Assembly (NCBI GenBank): GCA_963725615.1
Contig: CAVRZO010000001.1
Coordinates: 434,001-498,000, forward strand
From: JAIQFF01 sp963725615
GTDB lineage: Bacteria; Acidobacteriota; Terriglobia; Terriglobales; Acidobacteriaceae
Direction of reading: 5' to 3'
DNA: 64,000 nucleotides
Both the position numbers and the translations under genes were made by a program. A model generated the notes under the pieces. That model made no database searches and was not told where the DNA came from. It was given only the letters and a program-made list of their open reading frames with translations. Below, one piece after another: positions 51,166-59,633 of the stretch; within the stretch, counting starts at the first letter, position 1, and each line of letters begins with the position of its first letter.

Positions 51166-51510
51166 TCAGTGAGCGGTGAACGATTGCGCGGCGGTATTCT
51201 CGTCTTCGAAAATCTGAAAGAGATTTAGCACGCCAATCAGCTTCAGCGTCTGCACCACGAACTTGGAAGGCGTCACCAGCTTCACCCCGCCGCCCCGCTG
51301 CTTCGCCGAGGCCATCGCCTTTACCAGGATTCCGATGCCGCTCGAATCAATCATCGGCACTTCGGCAAAGTTGATGACCAGGCGCGTGTCCCCGGCAGCC
51401 ATGGCGTCATCAATCGTCTGACGAAAGCTGTCCACCCCGGTGCCCAGCCGTAAAGCGCCGCGAATCTGTACGATCTGAACATCTGAAAGTTTGCGGACGT
51501 TGATTTCCAT
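51166..51510 (-). CDS. STAS-domain anti-sigma factor antagonist
   Basis: 114 residues from the ATG at 51510, preceded by GAGGAGC; the much longer frame upstream is not protein-like. The STAS fold is recognisable (MEINVRKLSDVQIVQIRGAL, VINFAEVPMIDSSGIGILVKAM). The phosphorylatable serine lies in MIDSSGIG (about 56-57), as in SpoIIAA/RsbV. It would be controlled by phosphorylation by a HPK-like anti-sigma kinase and release a sigma factor; neither partner is adjacent. Monocistronic. Confidence 0.92.
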   Translation of the reverse strand: MEINVRKLSDVQIVQIRGALRLGTGVDSFRQTIDDAMAAGDTRLVINFAEVPMIDSSGIGILVKAMASAKQRGGGVKLVTPSKFVVQTLKLIGVLNLFQIFEDENTAAQSFTAH

Positions 51511-51867
51511 CGTGCTCCTCGAGGACCAATCCCTGCCCACCGCGCCAGCTGCCCTCCAACGTTGACAAGCAGCAAGCGATATGTTGGATTGCCCGCTCAA
51601 GTTACGGGAGCCGTCGCGAATTTGCAAGTGCGCGGGTTCCTCGCCCTCCACCTTTATCCAACTTATGGATCGGCGAGGAACCGAGTAGCGCCGGCATCCC
51701 GCTGGCTGTCCGGCGGGCATTTTGCCCGCCGATCGGGTGCGCCATACGGCCTGGTGAACGTCCGGAGGTCGTGTGAAAACGTCTTCTTGCGCCTCTCCCA
51801 AACAACTGGGCAGAGAAAGCTATGACCTCGCAGTGCTATTTTGGGAAGGTACAACCAGGGGGCAGAA

Positions 51868-52242
51868 ATGCTGGCTGCAAGCAAGCTCATGGGCTTCGTT
51901 CCCACCCGCGACGCTCTAAAAGCGCGCGCTTTCTACGAAGACAAACTAGGTTTCCACTTCGTCAGCGACGACCCGTTCGCTCTCGTAATGAAAGCCGGCG
52001 AAACCGCCATCCGAATCGCCAAGGCCAAGGATTTCACCCCGGCCCCTTATACCGTTATGGGCTGGGAGGTCTCAGATATCGAAGCCGTGGTCAAGTGGCT
52101 CACCCAGCGGGGCGTGGCATTTGAGAAATATCCTTTCGTTCAGGACCGCGAGCTGGGAATCTGGACCACGCCGGGTGGCGACAAGGTAGCCTGGTTCAAG
52201 GACCCGGATGGGAATGTGCTGTCAGTCAGCCAACATAAGTAA
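51868..52242 (+). CDS. Glyoxalase/bleomycin-resistance (VOC) family protein
   Basis: 124 residues from ATG 51868, with AGGGGG at a good distance upstream; an earlier frame start at 51841 is less likely. A single VOC module with paired beta-alpha-beta units: KLMGFVPTRDALKARAFYEDKLGF and a second half with VKWLTQRGVAFEKYPF, then GDKVAWFKDPDGNVLSVSQ. Single-module VOC proteins dimerise and include dioxygenases, glyoxalase I and drug-binding proteins. Metal-ligand glutamates are not evident at all positions, so the activity is open. Confidence 0.85.
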   Translation: MLAASKLMGFVPTRDALKARAFYEDKLGFHFVSDDPFALVMKAGETAIRIAKAKDFTPAPYTVMGWEVSDIEAVVKWLTQRGVAFEKYPFVQDRELGIWTTPGGDKVAWFKDPDGNVLSVSQHK

Positions 52243-52319
52243 CGCCACGTGGCTGGTGGTAGAAAAAATGGGGAGGCAGGCACAACCGCCCGCCCCCCTG
52301 GGGAGAAACAAATCACCAC

Positions 52320-53894
52320 TTACATACCGCTGTTACTGCCGTCTTCCTGGGCCGGGTGCAGCACACGGAACGTATTGCCGCCGTTTGACCACACCAGCAC
52401 CAGTGCATCCTGTCCCTTGGGCACGCTGCTCAGTGCATTCTTGACATCGGACGCACTCTGCATCGGCTTGCGATCAACTTCGACGATCACGTCGCCAGAC
52501 TGTAAGCCGGCGTTGTCGGCCGGGCTGCCCGGCTGCACCTGCTGGATCACCGCTCCGCGCAGATCGCTGGGCGCCTGCAGTTGCTCGCGCATTTCAGGAG
52601 TGATGTCTGACAGACCAACTCCCCAGCGCGGTTTGCCGGTGCCGGCTTCGGAGACTTCCTTGCCGGACTTGTCGCGGCTGCCCATGGCTTCGAGAGTGAC
52701 TGGGACCGCGACGCTCTTGCCATCGCGCATGATTTGCAGCTGGACCGCCGTGCCCGGGCTTTTCTGTCCGACCACCACCTGCAGATCACTCGCATCGCTC
52801 ACTTCTTTGCCGTCGACCTGGGTGATCACGTCGCCGATTTTGAGACCGGCTTTGGCTCCGGGCGAATCGGCCTCGACCTGGCTCACCACCGCTCCCACGG
52901 CCTTGTCCATGTGGAAGAACTTCGAGTTGTCCGGAGTCACGTCGGCAATTCCGATTCCCATGTAGCCGTGCGTGACTTTGCCGAACTGGATCAGCTTCTC
53001 CACCGTGGGACGCACGATCTGGGTCGGAATGGCGAATCCCATGCCCGAGAACGAACCCGAGGGCGAGATCAGGAAGGTGTTGATCCCGATCACTTCACCC
53101 CGTGCGTTCACCAGCGGACCACCGGAGTTACCCGGATTGATGGCCGCATCCGTCTGAATGAACTGGCCCGGCTTGCGAGCGTCGTCAGATGACAGATTCG
53201 GACGATTCAACGCGCTGACGATACCGCGCGTCACCGTGAAGCGGAATCCAAACGGGTTGCCGAATGCCAGAACGGTCTGGCCCGGGTGCAGTCTGGTGGA
53301 GTCGCCCCAGGGCGCGTTGGGCAGATTTTTTCCGTCCACCTTAATGACCGCAAGGTCAGTCAGCGGATCGGTGCCGACAACTTTAGCGGGAAGAATCCGG
53401 CGATCGCTCATGGTGACGCGAACGTCGGTGGCGCCATCGACCACGTGGTTGTTAGTCACAATGTAGCCGTCGGGCGAGATGATCACGCCGCTGCCCAGCC
53501 CGTGCTCAACGCGGGGCTGCTGCGGCCGCATCTGGCGCCCGAACTGATGGCCGAATTGCTGACCAAAGAATTGCCCGAACGGACTGTCCTGCAAGCCCTC
53601 CGGCAGATCGCCTTCGGCCACATTGGTTTTTGCGCGCGACGTTACCGTGACGTTCACGATCGCAGGGGTGACGCGCGCGGCCAGGGTTTCCATGGCCTGG
53701 TCGAGCGCAAGCAGCGCACCCACATTGTTGTCATCGAGCGGCGTGGTCGTAGACGCAGCCATGGCTGCGGCCTTCGCCGGCGTCGCCTTCATGACATCGT
53801 AGGTCACGACCGATCCCACCATCGCAATCGTCAGAATCGGGATGATGAGATGTCGGCCTACTCCTGTTTTCCAGTTTTGCATCCAGCTTTTCAT
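52320..53894 (-). CDS. degP: HtrA/DegP-type serine protease
   Basis: Periplasmic protein quality-control protease of 524 residues with an N-terminal signal-anchor (about 14-33). Trypsin-like domain with the triad H150 (TNNHVVDG), D180 (DPLTDLAVIKV) and S257 (NPGNSGGPLVN). Two PDZ domains follow (about 330-420, GYMGIGIADVTPDNSKFF, and about 430-515, WGVGLSDITPEMREQL). A Gln/Phe/Gly-rich LA loop (FGQFFGQQFGHQFGRQM) at about 106-122 is typical of DegP/DegQ. It starts at ATG 53894; the palindrome AACTAATTATTTAGTT just upstream equals the one in front of blaI, which suggests control by that repressor. Confidence 0.95.
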   Translation of the reverse strand: MKSWMQNWKTGVGRHLIIPILTIAMVGSVVTYDVMKATPAKAAAMAASTTTPLDDNNVGALLALDQAMETLAARVTPAIVNVTVTSRAKTNVAEGDLPEGLQDSPFGQFFGQQFGHQFGRQMRPQQPRVEHGLGSGVIISPDGYIVTNNHVVDGATDVRVTMSDRRILPAKVVGTDPLTDLAVIKVDGKNLPNAPWGDSTRLHPGQTVLAFGNPFGFRFTVTRGIVSALNRPNLSSDDARKPGQFIQTDAAINPGNSGGPLVNARGEVIGINTFLISPSGSFSGMGFAIPTQIVRPTVEKLIQFGKVTHGYMGIGIADVTPDNSKFFHMDKAVGAVVSQVEADSPGAKAGLKIGDVITQVDGKEVSDASDLQVVVGQKSPGTAVQLQIMRDGKSVAVPVTLEAMGSRDKSGKEVSEAGTGKPRWGVGLSDITPEMREQLQAPSDLRGAVIQQVQPGSPADNAGLQSGDVIVEVDRKPMQSASDVKNALSSVPKGQDALVLVWSNGGNTFRVLHPAQEDGSNSGM

Positions 53895-53913
53895 TTACTC
53901 TCTCCTGTTAGAT

Positions 53914-53929
53914 AACTAATTATTTAGTT
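53914..53929. promoter_or_regulatory. BlaI-type operator in front of degP
   Basis: AACTAATTATTTAGTT has arms AACTAA and TTAGTT around TTAT. The identical 16-mer occurs at 55831-55846 upstream of blaI. It lies 20 bp before the degP start codon, in the gap between blaR1 and degP. Confidence 0.75.
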
Positions 53930-53947
53930 GTTGGTGACAAAAAAAAC

Positions 53948-55357
53948 TCAAATAGACTTGGCGGCGATTCCCGCCTCCGTCTTGTTTTGTACCGGGCCGA
54001 CCACGGTTACGCGCCATACGCAGAGGTCCCAAACCACGGCGCCAGTGGCGTCGTATTGCCGGGTCTGAATAAATTCGGTCTGCATCACGAGAAACAAAGG
54101 TTGAGGAGCGACGCCATCGCCCGCCATCCTGGTCCGGACCAGCATCGGAGCGGTCGCTCGACGCTGCACCTCGCGTGCCGGGATGACCTCAGGGGTGTTC
54201 TTCGCCTTGAACGAACTCTTGGCCGCGATCTTCGCATCCGCAGCAAACGAATGCATCGCTGCCGGGCGGAGCTCTTCCGATCGAATCTGAAGTTTCGCCG
54301 GAACCACGTGGGCGCCCATTTGCGACATCTGACTCGCTTCGAAATTTCCGGCTGCGATTGCCGTCGACGGGGAAGCTGCGCTGCTCTCGAACGACACCAG
54401 CCTCGTGGGCGCATGTGACAGCGCAATCAGGCAGACCAGCGACACTCCGCCTACCAGGACGGGCGCCGGGCTCCACACTCGCGTAGCCCGCGAGCGGTTT
54501 ACATCCAAAATCTGGGTTACTCGCAGAGTTACGTTCCGCAGCCGGTCAACCGCTGCCTGGGCCAGCGCAATTCCCCGCCGCAGAAAACTTTTTTCCGCCA
54601 GCGACACCAGGCACTCCGCGTAGGCTCGTGGACTTGTCGTCTGGGCCAGTACCAGGTCATCGCACGCCATTTCGCGTTCGAGCGCAAGCTTCTTCTCGAT
54701 CCACCAAATTGCGGGATGGAAGAACAACAGCGCTCCGACAATCTTCTGGATCAGGTTGGTCCAGTCATCCCGCCGCCGCAGATGGGCCAATTCATGCAGC
54801 AGGATGGCATTCAATTCCAAGGTGGAAAGTTCCCGCATGATCCAGGAGGGGATGATCACCAGCGGTTTCGTGAACCCGATTGCCGTCGGCACGCGCAGGT
54901 TATCCGACATGCACAGCGTCACCGCCCTCGTCGAGTCGAATCCCGCCAGAGTCTTCTGCAATAGAGGATCGAGAGCTGAGACATCCACCGGCAGGCAAAC
55001 CTTGCGGAGCCGGTGCAAGTGCCAGAAGCCGATGCCCACTCTCAGCAAACCCACAGCAGCCACCAGCGCCCAGGCAGCAAATATATAGAGCGCCCAGGAA
55101 ACCGGCAGGGTAATCTCAGAACGAATTGCCAGGTCGCCGCCGGGCGCAGCCCAATTGCCGAACAGAGGCAGCGCCGCTATCCCCAATAACGCCGCGAACC
55201 AGACGGCAAACCGAGTACCCGAATTTCGCGGGCCGATGGCGCGCAGCAGCAACCAGGCGAGCAGAGCGATGACCATGCCCGCCGCCGTGCAGTTGAATAT
55301 TCGTTCGGCGGAAAGCTGGGCCAGGGAGTGCAGATTGAAGCCGAGGGCAGCGGTCAT
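53948..55357 (-). CDS. blaR1: BlaR1-family M56 peptidase sensor
   Basis: Membrane zinc metallopeptidase of 469 residues with four transmembrane helices in the N-terminal part (about 20-41, 47-68, 85-106, and one after the active site). The catalytic motif is HELAH 188-192, followed by RRRDDW. The C-terminal half is extracytoplasmic but lacks the penicillin-binding sensor domain of staphylococcal BlaR1; it ends with a short beta segment (YDATGAVVWDLCVWRVTVVGP). It overlaps the blaI stop by 4 bp, so the pair is coupled. It is expected to cleave BlaI after an unknown envelope signal. Confidence 0.9.
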   Translation of the reverse strand: MTAALGFNLHSLAQLSAERIFNCTAAGMVIALLAWLLLRAIGPRNSGTRFAVWFAALLGIAALPLFGNWAAPGGDLAIRSEITLPVSWALYIFAAWALVAAVGLLRVGIGFWHLHRLRKVCLPVDVSALDPLLQKTLAGFDSTRAVTLCMSDNLRVPTAIGFTKPLVIIPSWIMRELSTLELNAILLHELAHLRRRDDWTNLIQKIVGALLFFHPAIWWIEKKLALEREMACDDLVLAQTTSPRAYAECLVSLAEKSFLRRGIALAQAAVDRLRNVTLRVTQILDVNRSRATRVWSPAPVLVGGVSLVCLIALSHAPTRLVSFESSAASPSTAIAAGNFEASQMSQMGAHVVPAKLQIRSEELRPAAMHSFAADAKIAAKSSFKAKNTPEVIPAREVQRRATAPMLVRTRMAGDGVAPQPLFLVMQTEFIQTRQYDATGAVVWDLCVWRVTVVGPVQNKTEAGIAAKSI

Positions 55358-55779
55358 CTCTCGTTCCTCGTGGCTGCGCTCGATTGCAGCAATTCCCGCA
55401 GCCGTTTCAGTTCCTTGGCTTCGAGACCCTTCTTTTCGGAACCCGGTTTTCCGGAACTCAGGTCTTCGAGAACATTCAGGACCAGCAGTTCGTGAGAATT
55501 CTTGAAGAACCGGCTTACCAGGTGACGGATCTCCGAGCGCGTAGCTTCTTCGCGCTCCATGATGGGTTTGTAAATGTGGGCCCGGCCGTCTTTGACATGC
55601 TCCAGGTAGCCCTTGTTCTCGAGCACGCGAATGGTGGTCAGGACGGAGTTATAGGCCAGCGCCGGCTTTTCGGGAAGCGCGTCCAGAACCTGCTGGACCG
55701 TGGCCGATCCCTTCTGCCACAGCACGTCCATCAGGCGCAGTTCAGCCTCAGTCAAAGTTTCAGACTTTCTGGGCGGCAC
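55354..55779 (-). CDS. blaI: BlaI/MecI-family transcriptional repressor
   Basis: Winged-helix repressor of 141 residues, GTG start at 55779 with GAGGAG upstream. The DNA-binding part is LTEAELRLMDVLWQKGSATVQQVLDAL, AYNSVLTTIRVLENKGYLEHVKDGRAHIY; the C-terminal helices (HLVSRFFKNSHELLVLNVLEDL) dimerise. In this family the cleavage site by BlaR1 lies between the two domains. The operator 55831-55846 is about 50 bp upstream, and an identical site precedes degP. In many bacteria without beta-lactamase genes nearby this pair controls envelope stress genes. Confidence 0.93.
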   Translation of the reverse strand: MPPRKSETLTEAELRLMDVLWQKGSATVQQVLDALPEKPALAYNSVLTTIRVLENKGYLEHVKDGRAHIYKPIMEREEATRSEIRHLVSRFFKNSHELLVLNVLEDLSSGKPGSEKKGLEAKELKRLRELLQSSAATRNER

Positions 55780-55830
55780 GGACCATTCTCCTCAATGTCC
55801 TTATTAGACGCAGCAAGGAACGCAAAGGTC

Positions 55831-55846
55831 AACTAATTATTTAGTT
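55831..55846. promoter_or_regulatory. BlaI-type operator in front of blaI
   Basis: The 18-mer CAACTAATTATTTAGTTG is an inverted repeat whose 16-bp core is identical to the site before degP. The position suggests autoregulation. Confidence 0.75.
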
Positions 55847-55888
55847 GCTAGACGGGGTTATTTTGGTTGCCCGGTGTGAGATGCAAGA

Positions 55889-56015
55889 GGGTGGAGCAGG
55901 CCTTCAGGCCTGCATCGTCCAGCTATCGACTCGGGGCTTCAGCCCCTGGAGTACCTCAGTGGCTAAAGCCGCACGGGAACCCCGCCTCCACGCAGCGCTG
56001 GTCGCTGCTCCACCC
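55889..56015. repeat. Dispersed repeat (GGAGCAGGCCTTCAGGCCTGCA family), copy 2
   Basis: GGGTGGAGCAGGCCTTCAGG at the left and GTCGCTGCTCCACCC at the right are complementary. GGCTTCAGCCCCTGGAGTAC and CTCAGTGGCTAAAGCCGC correspond block by block to copy 1 at 17040-17202. It fills most of the gap 55780-56101 together with the blaI operator. Confidence 0.85.
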
Positions 56016-56101
56016 AAACCGAGCCACAACTCAGCCTCTCCCACCCTTTGAGCTTTCCGCCTTCCTGTGCGACAATTCTTCGCCTTATCGGAGGAACAGC
56101 A

Positions 56102-56575
56102 ATGTACAAGCGCGTTCTGGTCATTTTGGTTTGCGTTTTTGCCCTCAGCGTCTCCGGCTTCGCGAAAAAAACCAAGAAGAAAGTGGCTCCGCCTGGCGCT
56201 CCTGACAAGATTTATTTACAGAAACTGCTCGACGGATGGGATGAACTCGACCCCTCCAAGATGGGCCAGTACTACGATCAGGGCGTGTACAACTTCTTCG
56301 ACATTGCGCCCCTGAAGTACAGCAACTGGACGGAGTACCAGGCCGGCGTGACCGAACTGCTGAAGGGCTACAAGAAGCTGAAGCTGACTCTCAACGACGA
56401 TACCCAGATCCACACCGACGGCAACCTCACCTGGGCAACCACGACCGTCAAGGAAGATGCCGTGACCACGGCTGGCAAGCACGAACTCGCTACCCTGCGC
56501 TGGACTTTGATTTTCGAAAAGCAGGCGGGCAAGTGGATGATCGTGCACGAGCACATGTCAGAGCCGTTGCAGTAA
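56102..56575 (+). CDS. Secreted SnoaL/NTF2-like (DUF4440-type) protein
   Basis: 157 residues from the ATG at 56102 with GGAGGAAC upstream. Signal peptide MYKRVLVILVCVFALSVSGF, then a Lys-rich stretch (KKTKKK) and an NTF2-like fold (about 35-155: LDGWDELDPSKMGQYYDQGV, WTEYQAGVTELLKGYKKLK, RWTLIFEKQAGKWMIVHEHMS). Such domains act as ketosteroid isomerases or binding proteins; the final GKWMIVHEH is the family's C-terminal strand. Role unknown; exported. Confidence 0.85.
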   Translation: MYKRVLVILVCVFALSVSGFAKKTKKKVAPPGAPDKIYLQKLLDGWDELDPSKMGQYYDQGVYNFFDIAPLKYSNWTEYQAGVTELLKGYKKLKLTLNDDTQIHTDGNLTWATTTVKEDAVTTAGKHELATLRWTLIFEKQAGKWMIVHEHMSEPLQ

Positions 56576-56662
56576 AGCACACCGATTGCGGACGGGGCTG
56601 CCGCTCCGTCCGCTCTCCCCAATTTCCGGCCCCGCTTCTTCCCAGTGTTAAGATGTGCTCCC

Positions 56663-58630
56663 ATGCCCGATGTTCCATCGATTCTTGGGCAAACAGTCTC
56701 CCACTATCGAATTCTCGATAAGTTGGGCGGCGGCGGGATGGGTGTCGTCTACCGCGCCGAGGACACCTCGCTCGGCCGCTTCGTTGCCCTGAAGTTCCTG
56801 CCCGACGATATCGCTCACGATCCGCAGTCGCTCGAACGTTTTCGCCGCGAAGCCCGTGCCGCTTCCGCATTGAACCATCCCAATATCTGCACCATCTACG
56901 AAATCGGGGAACACGGCGGCCTGCGCTTCATTGTCATGGAGTATTTGGAAGGCAAGACTCTGCGCGAAGCCATACTCGGACGCCCTCTCGAAACCGATCG
57001 TCTGGTTGACCTGGGCATCGAGATCGCCGATGCGCTCGATGCCGCCCATGCCAAAGGCATCGTTCATCGCGACATCAAGCCTGCGAATATTTTTATTACC
57101 GATCGCGGCCACGCAAAAATTCTCGACTTCGGGCTGGCCAAGATCAGCGCGCCAATCGGTTCGAAATCCAGTGAAACCCCAACCATGACCGAGGAGCATC
57201 TCACCAGTCCCGGCAGCGCCTTGGGCACGGTGGCTTACATGTCGCCCGAACCGGCCTTGGGGAAGGACCTCGACGCCCGCACCGACCTCTTCTCATTCGG
57301 CGCGGTCCTCTACGAGATGGCCACCGGGACGCTTCCCTTCAAAGGCGACACCTCGGCGGCGCTGTTTAACTCGATTCTGAACAAGGAGCCGTCTTCGCCG
57401 CTTCGCTCCAATCCTGAGTTGCCCGCGGAAGTGGAACGCATCATCAGCAAAGCTCTCGACAAGGACCGCAACGTCCGCTATCAGAGTGCCGCCGACCTGC
57501 GAGCGGACCTGACGCGCCTCAAGCGCGACACCACTTCGGGCAAAGTAAGTGCCGCCAGGGCGTCCGTGGTTGAACCCACAACGAAGCGTCGTTGGCTCTG
57601 GGCAGCGGGAGGTCTCGCGGCCTTGCTCTCAATTGCGGCTTTAGCCTGGTGGCTGCGTTCGCCGCTGCCACCCCCCAGATTGGTTGGCGTTACCCAGATT
57701 ACGAATGACGGCCTTAACAAGAACGCATCCATGTTTACCGATGGAGCGCGTATTTACTTTGGAGAAGTCTCGGCGGAGCGCTTTGTTCTCTCGCAGGTCT
57801 CGACCCGGGGCGGTGAAGTAGCGGCCGTTTCCACTCCGCTCCTCAATGCCAACGCCATCGACATCTCTCCCGACCACTCGCAATTGCTGGTCGTAGCTTT
57901 TGTGGGAACGGAGTCGGACGCTCCGCTCTGGGTAGTTCCCTTGCCCGCCGGCTCCCCACGCCGCCTGGGTGACATCACGGGCCACGACGGCACTTTTTCG
58001 CCGGACGGACAACAACTGCTTTTCGCCAATGGAAGATCTCTGTTCCTGGCCAAATCAGATGGTAGCGGATCTCGCAAGTTGCTGGCTGCGGCGGGTGTCC
58101 CGTTTTTCCCCAGATTTTCACCCGACGGCTCGCGCATTCGATTTAGCTTAGGCGATCCACAACGGAATTCCAGCACTCTATGGGAAGTCAAACCCGACGG
58201 GACCGGGCTGCACGCGATGCTTCCCGGCTGGCCTAACCAGGGCGCGGAGTCCAACGGACAGTGGACGCCCGACGGCGCTTACTACCTCTTCACCCACGCA
58301 GAGGGCACCGCCACCAATACATGGGCGTTGCCTGAGGGGCGCGGCTTCTTCCACAGATTCTCGCAAGCTGGTGCTTTTCGATTTCCAGACGCAAAAGTGG
58401 ACGGACTGGGTGACTCAGACCACCAGCCTTGGTTTTCCTGCGTGGTCGCGCGACGGCAAATATCTTTACTACGACAACACGTATTCGAACGACCTGTCCT
58501 ATCGCCGGCTGAAAGTAGGAGAGACCAAGTCCGAGGTGGCCGTGAGCTTGAAAAATCTCCGCCGCTATTTTGGCTCGGTTGGATTCTGGAGCGGCCTTGC
58601 CCCGGACGGCACGGCGCTGTTTGTTCGTGA
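56663..58630 (+). CDS. Ser/Thr protein kinase with truncated PD40/TolB-like propeller (frameshifted)
   Basis: Hanks-type kinase, ATG 56663 (a GTG at 56645 is possible). Kinase domain about 12-285: LGGGGMGVVYRAED, K44, HRDIKPAN 135-142, DFG 155-157. The usual MSPEQ reads MSPEP at about 193-197. Transmembrane helix about 311-331. The outer part is a PD40 propeller (NASMFTDGARIYFGE, HSQLLVVAFVGTES, DGTFSPDGQQLLFANG). At about residue 565 (58350-58362), after ALPEGRGFF, the frame loses family character and runs 90 codons to a stop at 58630, while the true propeller end continues in the next frame (58371-58676). Homologues of this type are usually near 900 residues, so propeller blades are also missing. 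Confidence 0.85.
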   Translation: MPDVPSILGQTVSHYRILDKLGGGGMGVVYRAEDTSLGRFVALKFLPDDIAHDPQSLERFRREARAASALNHPNICTIYEIGEHGGLRFIVMEYLEGKTLREAILGRPLETDRLVDLGIEIADALDAAHAKGIVHRDIKPANIFITDRGHAKILDFGLAKISAPIGSKSSETPTMTEEHLTSPGSALGTVAYMSPEPALGKDLDARTDLFSFGAVLYEMATGTLPFKGDTSAALFNSILNKEPSSPLRSNPELPAEVERIISKALDKDRNVRYQSAADLRADLTRLKRDTTSGKVSAARASVVEPTTKRRWLWAAGGLAALLSIAALAWWLRSPLPPPRLVGVTQITNDGLNKNASMFTDGARIYFGEVSAERFVLSQVSTRGGEVAAVSTPLLNANAIDISPDHSQLLVVAFVGTESDAPLWVVPLPAGSPRRLGDITGHDGTFSPDGQQLLFANGRSLFLAKSDGSGSRKLLAAAGVPFFPRFSPDGSRIRFSLGDPQRNSSTLWEVKPDGTGLHAMLPGWPNQGAESNGQWTPDGAYYLFTHAEGTATNTWALPEGRGFFHRFSQAGAFRFPDAKVDGLGDSDHQPWFSCVVARRQISLLRQHVFERPVLSPAESRRDQVRGGRELEKSPPLFWLGWILERPCPGRHGAVCS

Positions 58631-58676
58631 CATCAGCACCCAGGAAATCTACGCCCTCGACGTGCAGCTGCCGTAA
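58363..58676 (+). pseudogene. Detached C-terminal propeller blades of the preceding kinase
   Basis: In the frame shifted by one, DSRKLVLFDFQTQKWTDWVT, GFPAWSRDGKYLYYDNTY and a final EIYALDVQLP are the ending of an acidobacterial kinase propeller. It joins at 58350-58362 to GRGFF of the upstream frame. Because homologous proteins carry several blades between these two sequences, I infer a deletion that also changed the frame rather than a one-base slip. A GTG at 58371 could restart translation but is not preceded by a ribosome site. Confidence 0.7.
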
Positions 58677-58693
58677 TCCGTCACTGAGTACGA

Positions 58694-59476
58694 TCAGTAA
58701 GCCTTAACGAAAAAGTAAACCGTCATCCCGGATCCTACGAGAATCACAAAACTCCGCACCCAGGCTTGGGGCAGCTTCTGCGCGTAGTGCGCCCCGAAAT
58801 ATCCACCCACCAGCGCTCCCGCGATCATGACGATGGCCTGCGGCCAGTAAATCGCGCCTTTCACCACGAATACCAGCGCCGCGATGCCATTGATGGCCGC
58901 TCCCAGAATGCTCTTCAAAGCGTTCATGGCGTGAATGTCGGTCATGCCGACGGCGGCCAACATAGCCAGGTTGACGATGCCGAGGCCGCCACCGAAATAG
59001 CCGCCATAAACAGAAACTACGAGTTCAAAAACAGACGCGCCCACGATGGCTGCCGTGGTCGCGTCATGGCCAACGCTGGAAGCGCGTTTGCCCGCCAGTC
59101 GTTTGCCGAAGACAAAGAGCAAAGTTGCTCCCAGCATCAGCCAGGGCAGCACGCGCAGAAAGGTGTGTGCCGGAGTCCGGAGAAGAAGCACCGCGCCCGC
59201 GATTCCTCCCATCAGACTGGTGGCTAGAAGTGGCAGCAGCACCCGCATGGGCACATCCAACCGGTTGCGATACGCCCCGCCACTGGCAGTCGCGCCGGTC
59301 CAGAGAGCCAGCGTGTTCGTGGCATTGGCTGGAATCGGTGGCACGCCGGTGAACAATAGGGCAGGAAACGAGACAAAACTGCCTCCGCCCGCCACTGCGT
59401 TCAACCCTCCGCCGACAATGCTGGCCAAGAAGAGGAAGATGGCGTGTTCAAGAGTCAAGGCTAATGGTTTTACCAC
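58694..59476 (-). CDS. TauE/SafE-family (TSUP) anion permease
   Basis: Membrane protein of 260 residues with eight predicted helices in two halves. The family repeats are seen as LASIVGGGLNAVAGGGSFVSFP (about 18-39) and GGYFGGGLGIVNLAMLAAVGM (about 158-178); TNTLALWTGATASGGAYR is also conserved. These carriers export sulfite, sulfoacetate or related organosulfur anions across the inner membrane; the substrate here is open. ATG 59476. It stands alone, convergent with the kinase. Confidence 0.92.
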   Translation of the reverse strand: MVKPLALTLEHAIFLFLASIVGGGLNAVAGGGSFVSFPALLFTGVPPIPANATNTLALWTGATASGGAYRNRLDVPMRVLLPLLATSLMGGIAGAVLLLRTPAHTFLRVLPWLMLGATLLFVFGKRLAGKRASSVGHDATTAAIVGASVFELVVSVYGGYFGGGLGIVNLAMLAAVGMTDIHAMNALKSILGAAINGIAALVFVVKGAIYWPQAIVMIAGALVGGYFGAHYAQKLPQAWVRSFVILVGSGMTVYFFVKAY

Positions 59477-59633
59477 AAGGACATAGCCGATAGAGGGCGG
59501 GACGCCCGTCCTCGATCGGACGAATTCGTCGGCGAGCTTGATTTGGTTAAGGAGAGTTTAGACCTCAGACTTCAGGCTCCACCGGTTCAACTCGGCGGCC
59601 GAGGTCCGAGGTCTGACATCCAAGGTCGGGTTC

